DNA of 8,650 bases from positions 1-8,650 of the forward strand of contig JASLHL010000103.1 of assembly GCA_030152225.1 (NCBI GenBank), written 5' to 3'. Every line of letters begins with the position of its first letter. The stretch's first letter is position 1. The notes under the pieces were generated by a model, which worked only from the letters and a program-made list of their open reading frames with translations, did no database searches and had not been told where the DNA came from. Source of the stretch: Flavobacterium sp. (GTDB lineage: Bacteria > Bacteroidota > Bacteroidia > Flavobacteriales > Flavobacteriaceae). The position numbers were made by a program, and so were the translations under genes. Below, piece after piece: positions 1 through 8,249 of the stretch.

Positions 1-2
1 CA

Positions 3-965
3 GCAAGAATGATTGGTGGGGAATCAGTTCCACCAGCGATGTGCTATTACTCCAAACTGGAAGGAACCGGCGGAAAATGTAGGGCCTGTTTGGTAGAAGT
101 TTCGAAAGGTAGTGAAGCAGATCCACGTCCGATGCCTAAACTAATGGCTTCTTGTAAAACAGGAGTTATGGATGGTATGGAGGTGAAAAGCATCACCTCT
201 CCACGCGTTCTAGAAGCAAGAAAATCAGTGACGGAATTTCTATTGATTAATCACCCCTTAGATTGCCCTGTATGTGATCAAGCAGGAGAATGTGATTTAC
301 AAAACTTAGCGTTCCAACACGGAAAAGAACAAAAAAGATACCAGGAAGAAAAACGAACGTTCGAGCCTGAAAATATAGGAAATAACATCCAATTACACAT
401 GAATCGTTGTATTCTGTGCTACCGTTGTGTAAAAACAGCAGAGCAATTAACAGATGAACGCGTTCACGGTGTATGTGGTCGTGGAGAACACGCGCAGATT
501 TCGACCTATATTTCTGCAGCGATTGAAAATGAGTTTTCTGGAAATATGATTGACGTATGTCCTGTGGGTGCTTTAACGGACAAAACCTTCCGCTTTAAGT
601 CGCGCGTATGGTTTAACAAACCGTACAATGCACACCGCAACTGTCCGACCTGTTCTGGGAAAGTAACCTTGTGGATGTTTGGAGAAGAAATTCAACGTGT
701 AACAGCCCGCAAAGATGAATTCCACGAAGTAGAAGAGTTTATCTGTAACTCTTGTCGTTTTGACCACAAAGAGACAACGGATTGGGTCATTGAAGGACCA
801 CGTAAATTCGAAAAATTCTCTGTGATTAACCAAAACAACTACACGAAAAAGTTAGATCATGTCGTGATTAAAACAGAGCAACACATTTTAGAAGGACGTG
901 AACAAGATCGCAAAAAGATCAGTATGAAAGCGATTCCTTTTACAAACGATGAATCTAAAGAATAA
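3..965 (+). CDS. nuoG: NADH-quinone oxidoreductase subunit G, short flavobacterial form (5' end missing)
   Basis: This is the Fe-S subunit of the complex I peripheral arm; it relays electrons from the NADH-oxidising part towards the quinone. The reading frame is open from the window edge, so the ATG at 9 is internal and a short N-terminal piece is missing. Counting from that ATG: [2Fe-2S] ligands C12-x11-C24-x2-C27-x21-C49; the His-Cys3 cluster motif H82-x3-C86-x2-C89-x5-C95; and a [4Fe-4S] set C134, C137, C140 and C184 (the last in DVCPVGAL). A further CxxC pair follows at C212/C215 and C246/C249. The protein stops after a lysine-rich tail and has no molybdopterin-oxidoreductase domain, unlike the roughly 900-residue E. 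coli NuoG. From family knowledge, short NuoG proteins are normal in Flavobacteriia, so I do not call it truncated at the 3' end. nuoH begins 11 nt downstream. Confidence 0.95.
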   Translation, partial: ARMIGGESVPPAMCYYSKLEGTGGKCRACLVEVSKGSEADPRPMPKLMASCKTGVMDGMEVKSITSPRVLEARKSVTEFLLINHPLDCPVCDQAGECDLQNLAFQHGKEQKRYQEEKRTFEPENIGNNIQLHMNRCILCYRCVKTAEQLTDERVHGVCGRGEHAQISTYISAAIENEFSGNMIDVCPVGALTDKTFRFKSRVWFNKPYNAHRNCPTCSGKVTLWMFGEEIQRVTARKDEFHEVEEFICNSCRFDHKETTDWVIEGPRKFEKFSVINQNNYTKKLDHVVIKTEQHILEGREQDRKKISMKAIPFTNDESKE

Positions 966-976
966 AACGGTAGAAA

Positions 977-2008
977 ATGGATAAAGCTATTATTATTGAT
1001 AAAGCAGTTATTATTGTAGTTGTATTCGCAATTACAATGCTTATGGCGATGTATGCTACGTTAGCAGAACGAAAGATTGCAGCGTGGATACAAGATCGTT
1101 TAGGTCCAAACCGTGCAGGTAAAGGAGGGGTTTTACAACCTTTAGCCGATGGTTTAAAGCTATTTGCTAAAGAGGAGTATGAGCCCAACACACCTAACCG
1201 ATTCTTATTCAAATTTGGTCCTTTCTTGGCGATGACCTTAGCACTAATGACAAGTGCTGCACTACCTTGGGGTGACAAATTTGTTTTATTTGGAAGAGAA
1301 ATTATTTTACAAGCCGCCGATATCAACGTGGGACTCTTGTATATCCTAGCAGTATTATCCGTTGGGGTTTACGGGATCATGATTGGAGCATGGGCGTCAA
1401 ACAATAAATATTCGTTGATGAGTGGTATTCGTGCTGCTTCTCAAATGATTTCTTACGAAATTGCCATGGGGCTTTCGTTAATTGCTTTATTGTTGTTAAC
1501 GCAAACCATGAGCATGAGAGAAATCGCCTTGCAACAAAGCGGAATGAACTGGAACGTATTTTATCAACCGATTGGTTTTTTAATCTTCTTGATTTGTTCA
1601 TTCGCCGAAACGAATCGCGCGCCTTTTGACTTAGCTGAATGTGAGCAAGAGTTAATCGGTGGATTCCACACCGAATATTCTTCCATGAAAATGGGATTCT
1701 ATTTATTTGCTGAATACGCGAACTTATTTATTTCCTCCGCAATTATCTCCGTATTATTCTTCGGAGCCTTTAACTACCCAGGTATGGCTTGGGCCGTTGA
1801 AAATTGGGGCGTAAATATTGCCAACGTATTGGGTATTGTAGCCCTTTTTGCAAAAATTTGTTTCTTCATCTTTGTTTATATGTGGGTGCGTTGGACACTC
1901 CCACGTTTCCGCTATGACCAATTGATGAACTTAGGATGGAAAACCTTAATCCCATTGGCATTATTGAACTTAATCGTTACAGCTGTTGTAATCTTACTAT
2001 TAAACTAA
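977..2008 (+). CDS. nuoH: NADH-quinone oxidoreductase subunit H
   Basis: NuoH is the membrane subunit (343 aa) at the junction of the two arms. It forms much of the quinone-binding cavity and the first part of the proton path. The diagnostic N-terminal motif AERKIAAWIQDRLGPNR is at residues 30-46, after the first membrane helix. The conserved cytoplasmic loop begins at R214 with RAPFDLAECEQELIGGFHTE, rich in the acidic residues that link quinone chemistry to the membrane arm. The remaining sequence is a series of about eight hydrophobic helices, with a conserved WVRWTLPRFRYDQLM segment before the last one. Length matches the family. The ATG lies 11 nt after the nuoG stop with no strong Shine-Dalgarno sequence, as usual in Bacteroidota. 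nuoI follows after 6 nt. Confidence 0.98.
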   Translation: MDKAIIIDKAVIIVVVFAITMLMAMYATLAERKIAAWIQDRLGPNRAGKGGVLQPLADGLKLFAKEEYEPNTPNRFLFKFGPFLAMTLALMTSAALPWGDKFVLFGREIILQAADINVGLLYILAVLSVGVYGIMIGAWASNNKYSLMSGIRAASQMISYEIAMGLSLIALLLLTQTMSMREIALQQSGMNWNVFYQPIGFLIFLICSFAETNRAPFDLAECEQELIGGFHTEYSSMKMGFYLFAEYANLFISSAIISVLFFGAFNYPGMAWAVENWGVNIANVLGIVALFAKICFFIFVYMWVRWTLPRFRYDQLMNLGWKTLIPLALLNLIVTAVVILLLN

Positions 2009-2014
2009 TTAAAC

Positions 2015-2563
2015 ATGTCATCAACTACTACATATTCTTTATCAGGAAGAAAGAAGATGGTTTCGAATAAGAAACTAACTTGGAGCGAGCGCATCTACTT
2101 GGTTGCGATTTTCAAAGGAATGATGGTTACCTTAAAACACATGTTTAAGAAAAAGGTGACAATTTCTTATCCTGAACAAACGCGTCCATTTAGCCCTGTT
2201 TACCGCGGTAGACATACCCTAATGCGCGATGATGAGGGAAGAGAGCGCTGTACGGCTTGTGGTTTATGTGCCTTATCCTGTCCTGCAGAAGCGATCACGA
2301 TGAAAGCGGCAGAACGCAAACCAGAGGAGAAACACCTATACCGCGAAGAAAAGTATGCAGAGATCTATGAAATCAATATGCTGCGTTGTATCTTCTGTGG
2401 GTTATGTGAAGAGTCTTGTCCAAAACAAGCCATTTACTTAACCAAATCTGGTGCAATTACCAAAGCAGATGTTACACGTGAAAACTTCATCTACGGAAAA
2501 GATAAATTGGTTATGCCTTTAGAGGCTGCTATTGCTAATACGAACAAACAGAATCAAGCGTAA
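2015..2563 (+). CDS. nuoI: NADH-quinone oxidoreductase subunit I, 2x[4Fe-4S] ferredoxin-like
   Basis: NuoI carries clusters N6a and N6b, which pass electrons towards the terminal cluster in NuoB. Two classical motifs are visible: C79-x2-C82-x2-C85-x3-C89-P and C125-x2-C128-x2-C131-x3-C135-P. The N-terminal part, with WSERIYLVAIFKGMMVTLKH at residues 23-42, is the amphipathic membrane-anchoring region, followed by the typical YPEQTRPFSPVYRGRH at 52-67. The protein has 182 residues, near family length. Two starts are possible. The one given follows an A/T-rich stretch, which suits Bacteroidota initiation. A second ATG at 2057 (Met15) is preceded by a purine run AGGAAGAAAGAAG and would remove a poorly conserved, Ser/Thr-rich 14-residue leader. 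Both keep every functional residue. Confidence 0.97.
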   Translation: MSSTTTYSLSGRKKMVSNKKLTWSERIYLVAIFKGMMVTLKHMFKKKVTISYPEQTRPFSPVYRGRHTLMRDDEGRERCTACGLCALSCPAEAITMKAAERKPEEKHLYREEKYAEIYEINMLRCIFCGLCEESCPKQAIYLTKSGAITKADVTRENFIYGKDKLVMPLEAAIANTNKQNQA

Positions 2564-2565
2564 TT

Positions 2566-3081
2566 ATGGTAGAGATTTTATTTTATATCCTTTCGACAAT
2601 TACTCTCGGAAGTGCAGCGTTAACGTTGTTGAGTAAAAACCCTATTCACAGTGCCTTGTGGTTGGTTGTTAGTTTCTTCTCAATAGCAGGTCATTACATC
2701 CTACTGAACTCTCAGTTTTTAGGCATGATCCACATTATGGTTTACTCTGGGGCAATCATGATTTTAATGCTATTTACGATCATGTTAATGAACTTAAATA
2801 TCAGCCACGAGGTTTCAAAACCGTTAATTTCTAAAGTAACCGCAACAATTGCCTTCTGTTTAGTTGGTTTATTGTTATTATCCATCACGTTAAGAGGAAA
2901 TCAAGCATACGAATTACAATATGCAAACCATGGACAAGACTTCCAATCCGTTCACGTGTTAGGTAAAGTACTATTGAATGAATATGTTGTTCCATTCGAA
3001 ATGATTGCAGTATTGCTTTTACTTGCTATGATTGGAGCCGTATTGATTTCTAAAAAAGACAAATCTGAAAAAGCAGCTTAA
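2566..3081 (+). CDS. nuoJ: NADH-quinone oxidoreductase subunit J
   Basis: This is a 171-residue integral membrane subunit of the proximal membrane arm, with about five hydrophobic helices. The family hallmark is VYSGAIMILMLF at residues 59-70, the conserved third helix that lies near the central proton pathway. The region ending YVVPFEMIAVLLLLAMIGAVL is the last helix, followed by a charged KKDKSEKAA tail facing the cytoplasm. The hydrophilic loop around residues 110-132 (Arg-Gly-Asn to Gln-Ser-Val-His) is also family-like. The gene starts only 2 nt after the nuoI stop, in the junction TAATTATGG, and the same junction is used for the next gene, which suggests coupled translation. Confidence 0.96.
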   Translation: MVEILFYILSTITLGSAALTLLSKNPIHSALWLVVSFFSIAGHYILLNSQFLGMIHIMVYSGAIMILMLFTIMLMNLNISHEVSKPLISKVTATIAFCLVGLLLLSITLRGNQAYELQYANHGQDFQSVHVLGKVLLNEYVVPFEMIAVLLLLAMIGAVLISKKDKSEKAA

Positions 3082-3083
3082 TT

Positions 3084-3404
3084 ATGGAAAATGTAATTGA
3101 AATCATCGGTATTGATAAATACATCTACTTATCTATTATATTATTCTGCCTTGGTGTATTTGGAATATTATATAGAAGAAACGCAATTGTGATGTTTATG
3201 TGTATTGAGATTATGTTGAACTCAGCGAATATGTTGTTAGTCGCTTTTTCAACCTATCACCAAGACGCACAAGGACAAGTTTTTGTTTTCTTTACAATGG
3301 CGGTTGCCGCGGCAGAAGTTGCTGTAGGATTAGCTATCCTTGTATCGATTTACAGAAATATTGGCGCAATTGATATTGATAAATTAAAGAACTTAAAAGG
3401 ATAA
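3084..3404 (+). CDS. nuoK: NADH-quinone oxidoreductase subunit K
   Basis: NuoK is a small (106 aa) three-helix membrane subunit that provides two buried glutamates to the proton path between NuoH/J and NuoN. Both are present: E42 in FMCIEIMLNSANM and E78 in AVAAAEVAVGLAI. These correspond to the essential Glu residues known in E. coli NuoK. Length and helix layout match the family closely. The start is 2 nt after nuoJ (TAATTATGG junction), and nuoL follows after 6 nt. Confidence 0.97.
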   Translation: MENVIEIIGIDKYIYLSIILFCLGVFGILYRRNAIVMFMCIEIMLNSANMLLVAFSTYHQDAQGQVFVFFTMAVAAAEVAVGLAILVSIYRNIGAIDIDKLKNLKG

Positions 3405-3410
3405 TTCCTT

Positions 3411-5297
3411 ATGGATACAAACGTAATTTTACTTTTATTATTAGTCCCTTTACTTGGGGCTTTGGTTAATGTTTTCTTTGGAAAAAAATTAGGTAATGGT
3501 TCAGGAGTTATCGCAACTGTAGCAGTTTTAATTTCTTTTATCATTTCATTATTGGCCTTTATCCAAGTAAACAATTCCAAACAACCCATTGAAATCGAAC
3601 TATTCGAATGGATGGCCCTGGCTAACTTCAATGTTACTTTTGGCTTTTTACTCGATCAACTTTCACTTTTATGGTTGTTATTTGTAACGGGAATCGGTAC
3701 CTTAATTCACTGGTACTCGACCAACTACATGAAAAATGACGAAAACTACGCGAAGTTTTTCGCCTATTTGAATCTATTCATCTTCTTTATGATTGTGTTA
3801 GTTACAGGTAGTAACTTGTTAATCACATTCATCGGATGGGAAGGTGTAGGATTGTGCTCTTACTTATTAATCGGATTTTGGCATAAAAACCAATCGTATA
3901 ACGACGCAGCTAAAAAGGCATTTATCATGAACCGCATCGGGGATTTAGGTTTTTTAGTTGGTGTATTTATCTTGGCTTTCTTATTCCAATCGTTGGATTA
4001 TATGACCATTAAAGAGGCATTAATGCAGGGAACAAACCACCAAATCAACATGTGGATTGGTTGGGCTGCTTTAGCTTTATTTATTGGTGCAGTAGGAAAA
4101 AGTGCTCAAATTCCATTGTACACTTGGTTACCTGATGCGATGGCAGGACCAACGCCTGTTTCTGCGTTAATTCACGCGGCAACCATGGTAACTGCAGGTA
4201 TTTTCTTAATCACAAGATTAAACTTTGTGTTTGACCTTGCGCCACACATTCAAAATATCATCGCTATCGTTGGAGCTATCACTTCTTTGTTTGCTGCTTC
4301 AATCGGTTTAGTGCAAACAGACATCAAAAAAGTATTGGCTTATTCAACCGTCTCTCAATTGGGATTGATGTTTATGGCTGTCGGATTTGGTGCTTACGAA
4401 ATTGCTGTTTTCCACGTAGTAACACACGCTTTCTTTAAAGCTTGTTTGTTCCTAGGTTCAGGATCTGTTATCCACGCTATGGGTGGCGAGCAAGACATGA
4501 GAAATATGGGTGGCTTAAAGAAATTTATGCCTGCAACGTATGCAACCTTCTTGTTAGCAACAATTGCTATCTCCGGTTTCCCTCCTTTCTCTGGTTTCTT
4601 CTCTAAGGATGAAATCTTACTAACCGCTTTCAGTCACAATCCCGTATTGTACGTAATCGGATCACTTGCTTCTATCATGACGGCTTTCTATATGTTTAGA
4701 TTGTTGTACTTGACATTCTTCAAAAACTTTAGAGGAACACAAGAACAAAAAAATCACTTGCATGAAAGTCCAGCAGCTATTACGGTTCCGCTTTGGATTT
4801 TAGGAATCTTATCTGTGGTTGGTGGAGTAATCAGTCTTCCAGGAAACAGTTGGTTAAACAGCTATTTAGAACCCATCATCGTTAACAGTGCCAATGCACA
4901 TCCACACGTATTGGGAACAACGGAATACATCTTAATGGCTGTAGCTGTTGTAGGGGCTTGTATTGGTCTATTCCTTGCATATAGCAAATACATCAAAAAA
5001 GGCGACCTTCCTCCTACAGATGAACAAATGACAGGATTCCATAAAGTGTTATACAACAAATACTACATTGACGAAATCTACATGAAAGTAATTGTAAAGC
5101 CTATTTACGTACTAGCTGTATTCTTTAGAGATGTTGTTGAAGTTGCTTTATCAGAAGTGATTTACGGGTTAGGAAAAATAGCAGATGGGTTGTCTTTACA
5201 AGGTAAAAAAGCACAAAACGGAAATATCGGATTGTATTTATTTGCCTTTGTATTCGGAATCTGTTTGATGTTGTATTATTTATTCATTGCAAGATAA
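3411..5297 (+). CDS. nuoL: NADH-quinone oxidoreductase subunit L, antiporter-like proton pump
   Basis: NuoL is the distal proton-pumping subunit of the membrane arm, homologous to Mrp antiporter subunits. At 628 residues it has the family length, including the C-terminal extension that forms the long lateral helix along the arm (the region from about residue 540, YNKYYIDEIYMKVIVKPIY, to the final helix). Key channel residues are in place: E144 in GWEGVGLCSYL, K230 in KSAQIPLYTWLPDAM, H339 and K343 in HAFFKACLFL, and K399 in SGFFSKDEIL. These match the well-studied E. coli positions within one residue. DIKKVLAYSTVSQLGLM is another family signature. I see no frameshift or missing segment. It lies between nuoK (6 nt) and nuoM (9 nt). 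Confidence 0.98.
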   Translation: MDTNVILLLLLVPLLGALVNVFFGKKLGNGSGVIATVAVLISFIISLLAFIQVNNSKQPIEIELFEWMALANFNVTFGFLLDQLSLLWLLFVTGIGTLIHWYSTNYMKNDENYAKFFAYLNLFIFFMIVLVTGSNLLITFIGWEGVGLCSYLLIGFWHKNQSYNDAAKKAFIMNRIGDLGFLVGVFILAFLFQSLDYMTIKEALMQGTNHQINMWIGWAALALFIGAVGKSAQIPLYTWLPDAMAGPTPVSALIHAATMVTAGIFLITRLNFVFDLAPHIQNIIAIVGAITSLFAASIGLVQTDIKKVLAYSTVSQLGLMFMAVGFGAYEIAVFHVVTHAFFKACLFLGSGSVIHAMGGEQDMRNMGGLKKFMPATYATFLLATIAISGFPPFSGFFSKDEILLTAFSHNPVLYVIGSLASIMTAFYMFRLLYLTFFKNFRGTQEQKNHLHESPAAITVPLWILGILSVVGGVISLPGNSWLNSYLEPIIVNSANAHPHVLGTTEYILMAVAVVGACIGLFLAYSKYIKKGDLPPTDEQMTGFHKVLYNKYYIDEIYMKVIVKPIYVLAVFFRDVVEVALSEVIYGLGKIADGLSLQGKKAQNGNIGLYLFAFVFGICLMLYYLFIAR

Positions 5298-5306
5298 TTT
5301 AGAGAG

Positions 5307-6740
5307 ATGAACGTAACTATATTATTATTAACGTTATTAGTTGGAGCATTTGCTACGTTTTTAGCAAATAAAACACTTGCCCCTAAAATTGCTTTGCTAT
5401 TTGGGTTAGTGGCATTTGTAGAAACAATTGCCCTCATTTGTCAACACAATTCGGGAGTAAATGCCGGTTTTACCACGCAATGGATCATGAATCCCAACAT
5501 TCACATTGCCCTAAAAGCAGACGGATTAGCGTTAGCCCTTGTTTTATTAACAACCATGCTAACACCGCTAATCATTTTATCTTCTTTTGGAAATCACATT
5601 GAGAAGTCAAATCTATTTTATGGCTTGGTGATGTTCATGTCATTCGCAATGACGGGAACATTCTTAGCAGCAGATGGATTTTTATACTATATTTTCTGGG
5701 AATTATCTTTGATTCCAATCTACTTCATCGCTTTACTATGGGGGAACGATACCTTTGAAGCACGTAAAAAAGCCATCTTTAAGTTCTTTATTTACACCTT
5801 CGCTGGTTCTCTATTCATGTTGGTTGGGTTTATTTACTTATACCAAAAAGCAGGTAGTTTCTTACTAGCAGATTTATACAACGTAAGCTTAACAAGCCAA
5901 GAACAGTACTGGGTTTTCCTTGCATTCTTCTTAGCTTATGCCATTAAAATTCCTATTTTCCCTTTCCATACTTGGCAGGCATCTACCTATGAAAAAGCAC
6001 CAACGGTTGGAACCATGCTTTTATCTGGAATCATGTTGAAAATGGGATTGTATTCGATCATCCGTTGGCAATTGCCTATTGCACCATCAGCTGCAAAAGA
6101 CTTAATGCCTACCATCCTGGTTTTGTGTATTATTGGTGTAGTATACGGATCAATCGTAGCGTTAAAACAAGTGAACATCAAGCGTTTCTTCGCTTATTCT
6201 TCTCTTGCACACGTTGGATTGATTGCTGCAGGAGCTTATACCCTAACCTTAGACGGATTATTAGGAGCTGTATATCAAATGTTAGCCCACGGTTTTGTTA
6301 TCGTAGGTTTATTTTATGTAGCTGAAATCATGTACAACAGATTCGATACAAGAGCCATCAACGAAATGGGAGGAATTCGCCAACAAGCGCCACAATTCGC
6401 TTCCCTATTTATGATCCTATTGTTTGCGTCAATTGGTTTACCAGGGACATTCAGTTTCATTGGGGAATTCAGTCTACTGTATAGTCTATCGCAAATCAAT
6501 ATTTGGTACGCGATCATCGGAGGAACAAGTATTATTTTCGGTGCGTTCTATATGTTGCGCATGTTCCAACGATCTATGCTAGGTGAAACGAATGCCAAAG
6601 TATTTAAAGAGGTAACGGTAAACGAAAAAATTGTCTTGGGAATATTAGTAATCACTGTGATTTTCCTCGGTGTTTATCCTAAGCCAATTACCGATTTAAT
6701 TACACCAAGTTTGGTTGAAATCGTATCCTATATTAAATAA
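5307..6740 (+). CDS. nuoM: NADH-quinone oxidoreductase subunit M, antiporter-like proton pump
   Basis: NuoM is the middle of the three antiporter-like pump subunits, with 477 residues and about fourteen hydrophobic helices. The expected charged channel residues are present: E132 in FWELSLIPIYFI, K214 in AIKIPIFPFHTW, K245 in MLKMGLYSI, and E387 in FIGEFSLLYSL, the terminal Glu that takes the place of the Lys found in NuoL and NuoN. The segment WQASTYEKAPTVGTMLLSG distinguishes NuoM from its paralogues. VNIKRFFAYSSLAHVG is the shared signature. The start is 9 nt after nuoL. A 50-nt gap with a small hairpin separates its stop from nuoN, the widest spacing in the operon. Confidence 0.98.
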   Translation: MNVTILLLTLLVGAFATFLANKTLAPKIALLFGLVAFVETIALICQHNSGVNAGFTTQWIMNPNIHIALKADGLALALVLLTTMLTPLIILSSFGNHIEKSNLFYGLVMFMSFAMTGTFLAADGFLYYIFWELSLIPIYFIALLWGNDTFEARKKAIFKFFIYTFAGSLFMLVGFIYLYQKAGSFLLADLYNVSLTSQEQYWVFLAFFLAYAIKIPIFPFHTWQASTYEKAPTVGTMLLSGIMLKMGLYSIIRWQLPIAPSAAKDLMPTILVLCIIGVVYGSIVALKQVNIKRFFAYSSLAHVGLIAAGAYTLTLDGLLGAVYQMLAHGFVIVGLFYVAEIMYNRFDTRAINEMGGIRQQAPQFASLFMILLFASIGLPGTFSFIGEFSLLYSLSQINIWYAIIGGTSIIFGAFYMLRMFQRSMLGETNAKVFKEVTVNEKIVLGILVITVIFLGVYPKPITDLITPSLVEIVSYIK

Positions 6741-6751
6741 CAAAATTGAGA

Positions 6752-6770
6752 TTCAGCTTATTCTGAAGCT
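6752..6770 (+). other. Small overlapping hairpins in the nuoM-nuoN gap
   Basis: The 50-nt gap contains two mutually exclusive 5-bp stems: TTCAG (6752-6756) with CTGAA (6763-6767), and AGCTT (6755-6759) with AAGCT (6766-6770), each with a 6-nt loop. No T-run follows, so neither is an intrinsic terminator. Such a structure could influence RNA processing or nuoN translation, but it is small and may be chance. Confidence 0.3.
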
Positions 6771-6790
6771 ATAATTCCAAAATATAAAAG

Positions 6791-8170
6791 ATGAATACAT
6801 TAATAGCAGTTGGCGTATTAGCGGTTATCGTTCTACTAGCAGAGATCATTAATTTGAGAAAATTAATCATCCCACTAACGATTGTAGGACTACTGGGAAT
6901 TCTGGGGTACACACTTTGCAATATTGATGTGGTGGAAGCCCATTACAACAATATGATTGTAACTACTAAATTTTCAAGTACCTTTTCTTCTTTATTTATC
7001 GCCCTAACCATTTTATTGGTTGCCTTGAGTAAAGACTTTTATCAAACGCAATTTTCTAAAATATCAGACTATATTTCGTTAAAACTATTCTTACTTATGG
7101 GAGCAATTTCCATGGTGAGTTTTGGCAATATGGCGATGTTTTTTGTGGGATTAGAAATTCTTTCTATTACCCTATACATTCTTTGTGGTTCGGATCGTAC
7201 GAATATTAAAAGTAACGAATCAGCGATGAAGTACTTCTTGTTGGGATCGTTTGCATCAGGAGTTGTTCTTTTTGGAATTGCCTTGATCTACGGAGCAACA
7301 GGATCATTTGATTTGGCTCAAATCACTCAATTAACAACAAGTAATCCCATGCCAGTATGGTATGCACTTGGGGTGACCCTGGTTATTATTGGAATGTTAT
7401 TTAAAATAGCAGCGGTTCCTTTCCACTTCTGGGCACCAGACGTGTACCAAGGAGCTCCAAACTTAACGACTGCCATGATGAGTACATTGGTAAAAGTAAC
7501 GGCTGTTGCTACCTTGTACAAAGTATCCATCAACCTGTTACACCAAATGCCGTCTCACTACACTACAGCTATTGTTGTGATTGCCATCTTAACGATGACT
7601 GTGGGTAATATCATGGCGTTACGCCAAGATAATATGAAGCGTCTATTGGCTTATTCTGGTATTTCGCATGCTGGTTTTATGATGATGGCGTTGACTGCGT
7701 TAGGCAGTGCAACACCAAACCTATTCTACTACGCTACCTCGTATGCTTTTGCTGGTATTGCCGCTTTTACCGTATTGACGATCGTAACGAAAGGAAAAGA
7801 CAACGAACACATCAACAACTTTAAAGGATTAGGCAAATCTAACCCCCTTTTAGCGGTTATCTTAGCTGTGGCGTTATTATCTATGGGAGGTATTCCAATC
7901 TTCGCTGGTTTCTTCGGAAAATTCTTCTTGTTCACAGAGGCAGTGAAAAACGGATTTATCACCTTAGTCATCTTCGGGGTAATCAACTCCTTTATCAGTA
8001 TTTACTACTACCTAAAAATTATCATCTTGATGTTCACAAAACAAGAGGAAGAAGAAGCAACAACAGCTATTCAAGTTCCTCTATCATACAAAATCGTAGG
8101 ACTAGTTTCTATTACAGCGATTATTGTATTCGGTTTATGTCCATCCCTACTTTTAGGTTTATTCAACTAA
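6791..8170 (+). CDS. nuoN: NADH-quinone oxidoreductase subunit N, antiporter-like proton pump
   Basis: NuoN is the proximal antiporter-like pump subunit, the last gene of the operon. It has 459 residues and about thirteen to fourteen membrane helices. Channel residues: E122 in GLEILSITLYIL, K205 in FKIAAVPFHFWAPDVYQ, K235 in STLVKVTAVATLY, and K377 in AGFFGKFFLF. The PFHFWAPDVYQGAP string is the clearest NuoN signature, and NMKRLLAYSGISHAGFM is the shared antiporter motif. The N-terminus is the least conserved part, as usual for this subunit. The ATG follows an A-rich run (AAAATATAAAAG), typical for Bacteroidota. A strong terminator stands 31 nt after the stop codon and closes the operon. Confidence 0.98.
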   Translation: MNTLIAVGVLAVIVLLAEIINLRKLIIPLTIVGLLGILGYTLCNIDVVEAHYNNMIVTTKFSSTFSSLFIALTILLVALSKDFYQTQFSKISDYISLKLFLLMGAISMVSFGNMAMFFVGLEILSITLYILCGSDRTNIKSNESAMKYFLLGSFASGVVLFGIALIYGATGSFDLAQITQLTTSNPMPVWYALGVTLVIIGMLFKIAAVPFHFWAPDVYQGAPNLTTAMMSTLVKVTAVATLYKVSINLLHQMPSHYTTAIVVIAILTMTVGNIMALRQDNMKRLLAYSGISHAGFMMMALTALGSATPNLFYYATSYAFAGIAAFTVLTIVTKGKDNEHINNFKGLGKSNPLLAVILAVALLSMGGIPIFAGFFGKFFLFTEAVKNGFITLVIFGVINSFISIYYYLKIIILMFTKQEEEEATTAIQVPLSYKIVGLVSITAIIVFGLCPSLLLGLFN

Positions 8171-8201
8171 GAACAAATAAATAACAATTCAATAAATTAC
8201 G

Positions 8202-8240
8202 AAAAACCAAGTATTCTTTTTAGATGCTTGGTTTTTTTTT
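8202..8240 (+). terminator. Rho-independent terminator of the nuo operon
   Basis: AACCAAGTAT (8205-8214) pairs with ATGCTTGGTT (8224-8233) through ten base pairs including one G-U, around a 9-nt loop. The flanking A-run on the left can extend the stem by three A-T pairs. Nine consecutive T (8232-8240) follow the G of the right arm. Position just behind nuoN and orientation both fit termination of the operon transcript. Confidence 0.93.
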
Positions 8241-8249
8241 GTTCGAAGT

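Noticed and set aside
573..833. Minus-strand ORFs inside nuoG, nuoH, nuoL, nuoM and nuoN, and the + frame at 6065-6325
   Set aside because: Each lies fully within a strongly conserved nuo gene in another frame, and none has recognisable domains.
900..990. Frameshift or premature stop in nuoG
   Set aside because: Short NuoG is normal in this lineage, and the stop is followed directly by the correct nuoH start, leaving no room for a broken remainder.
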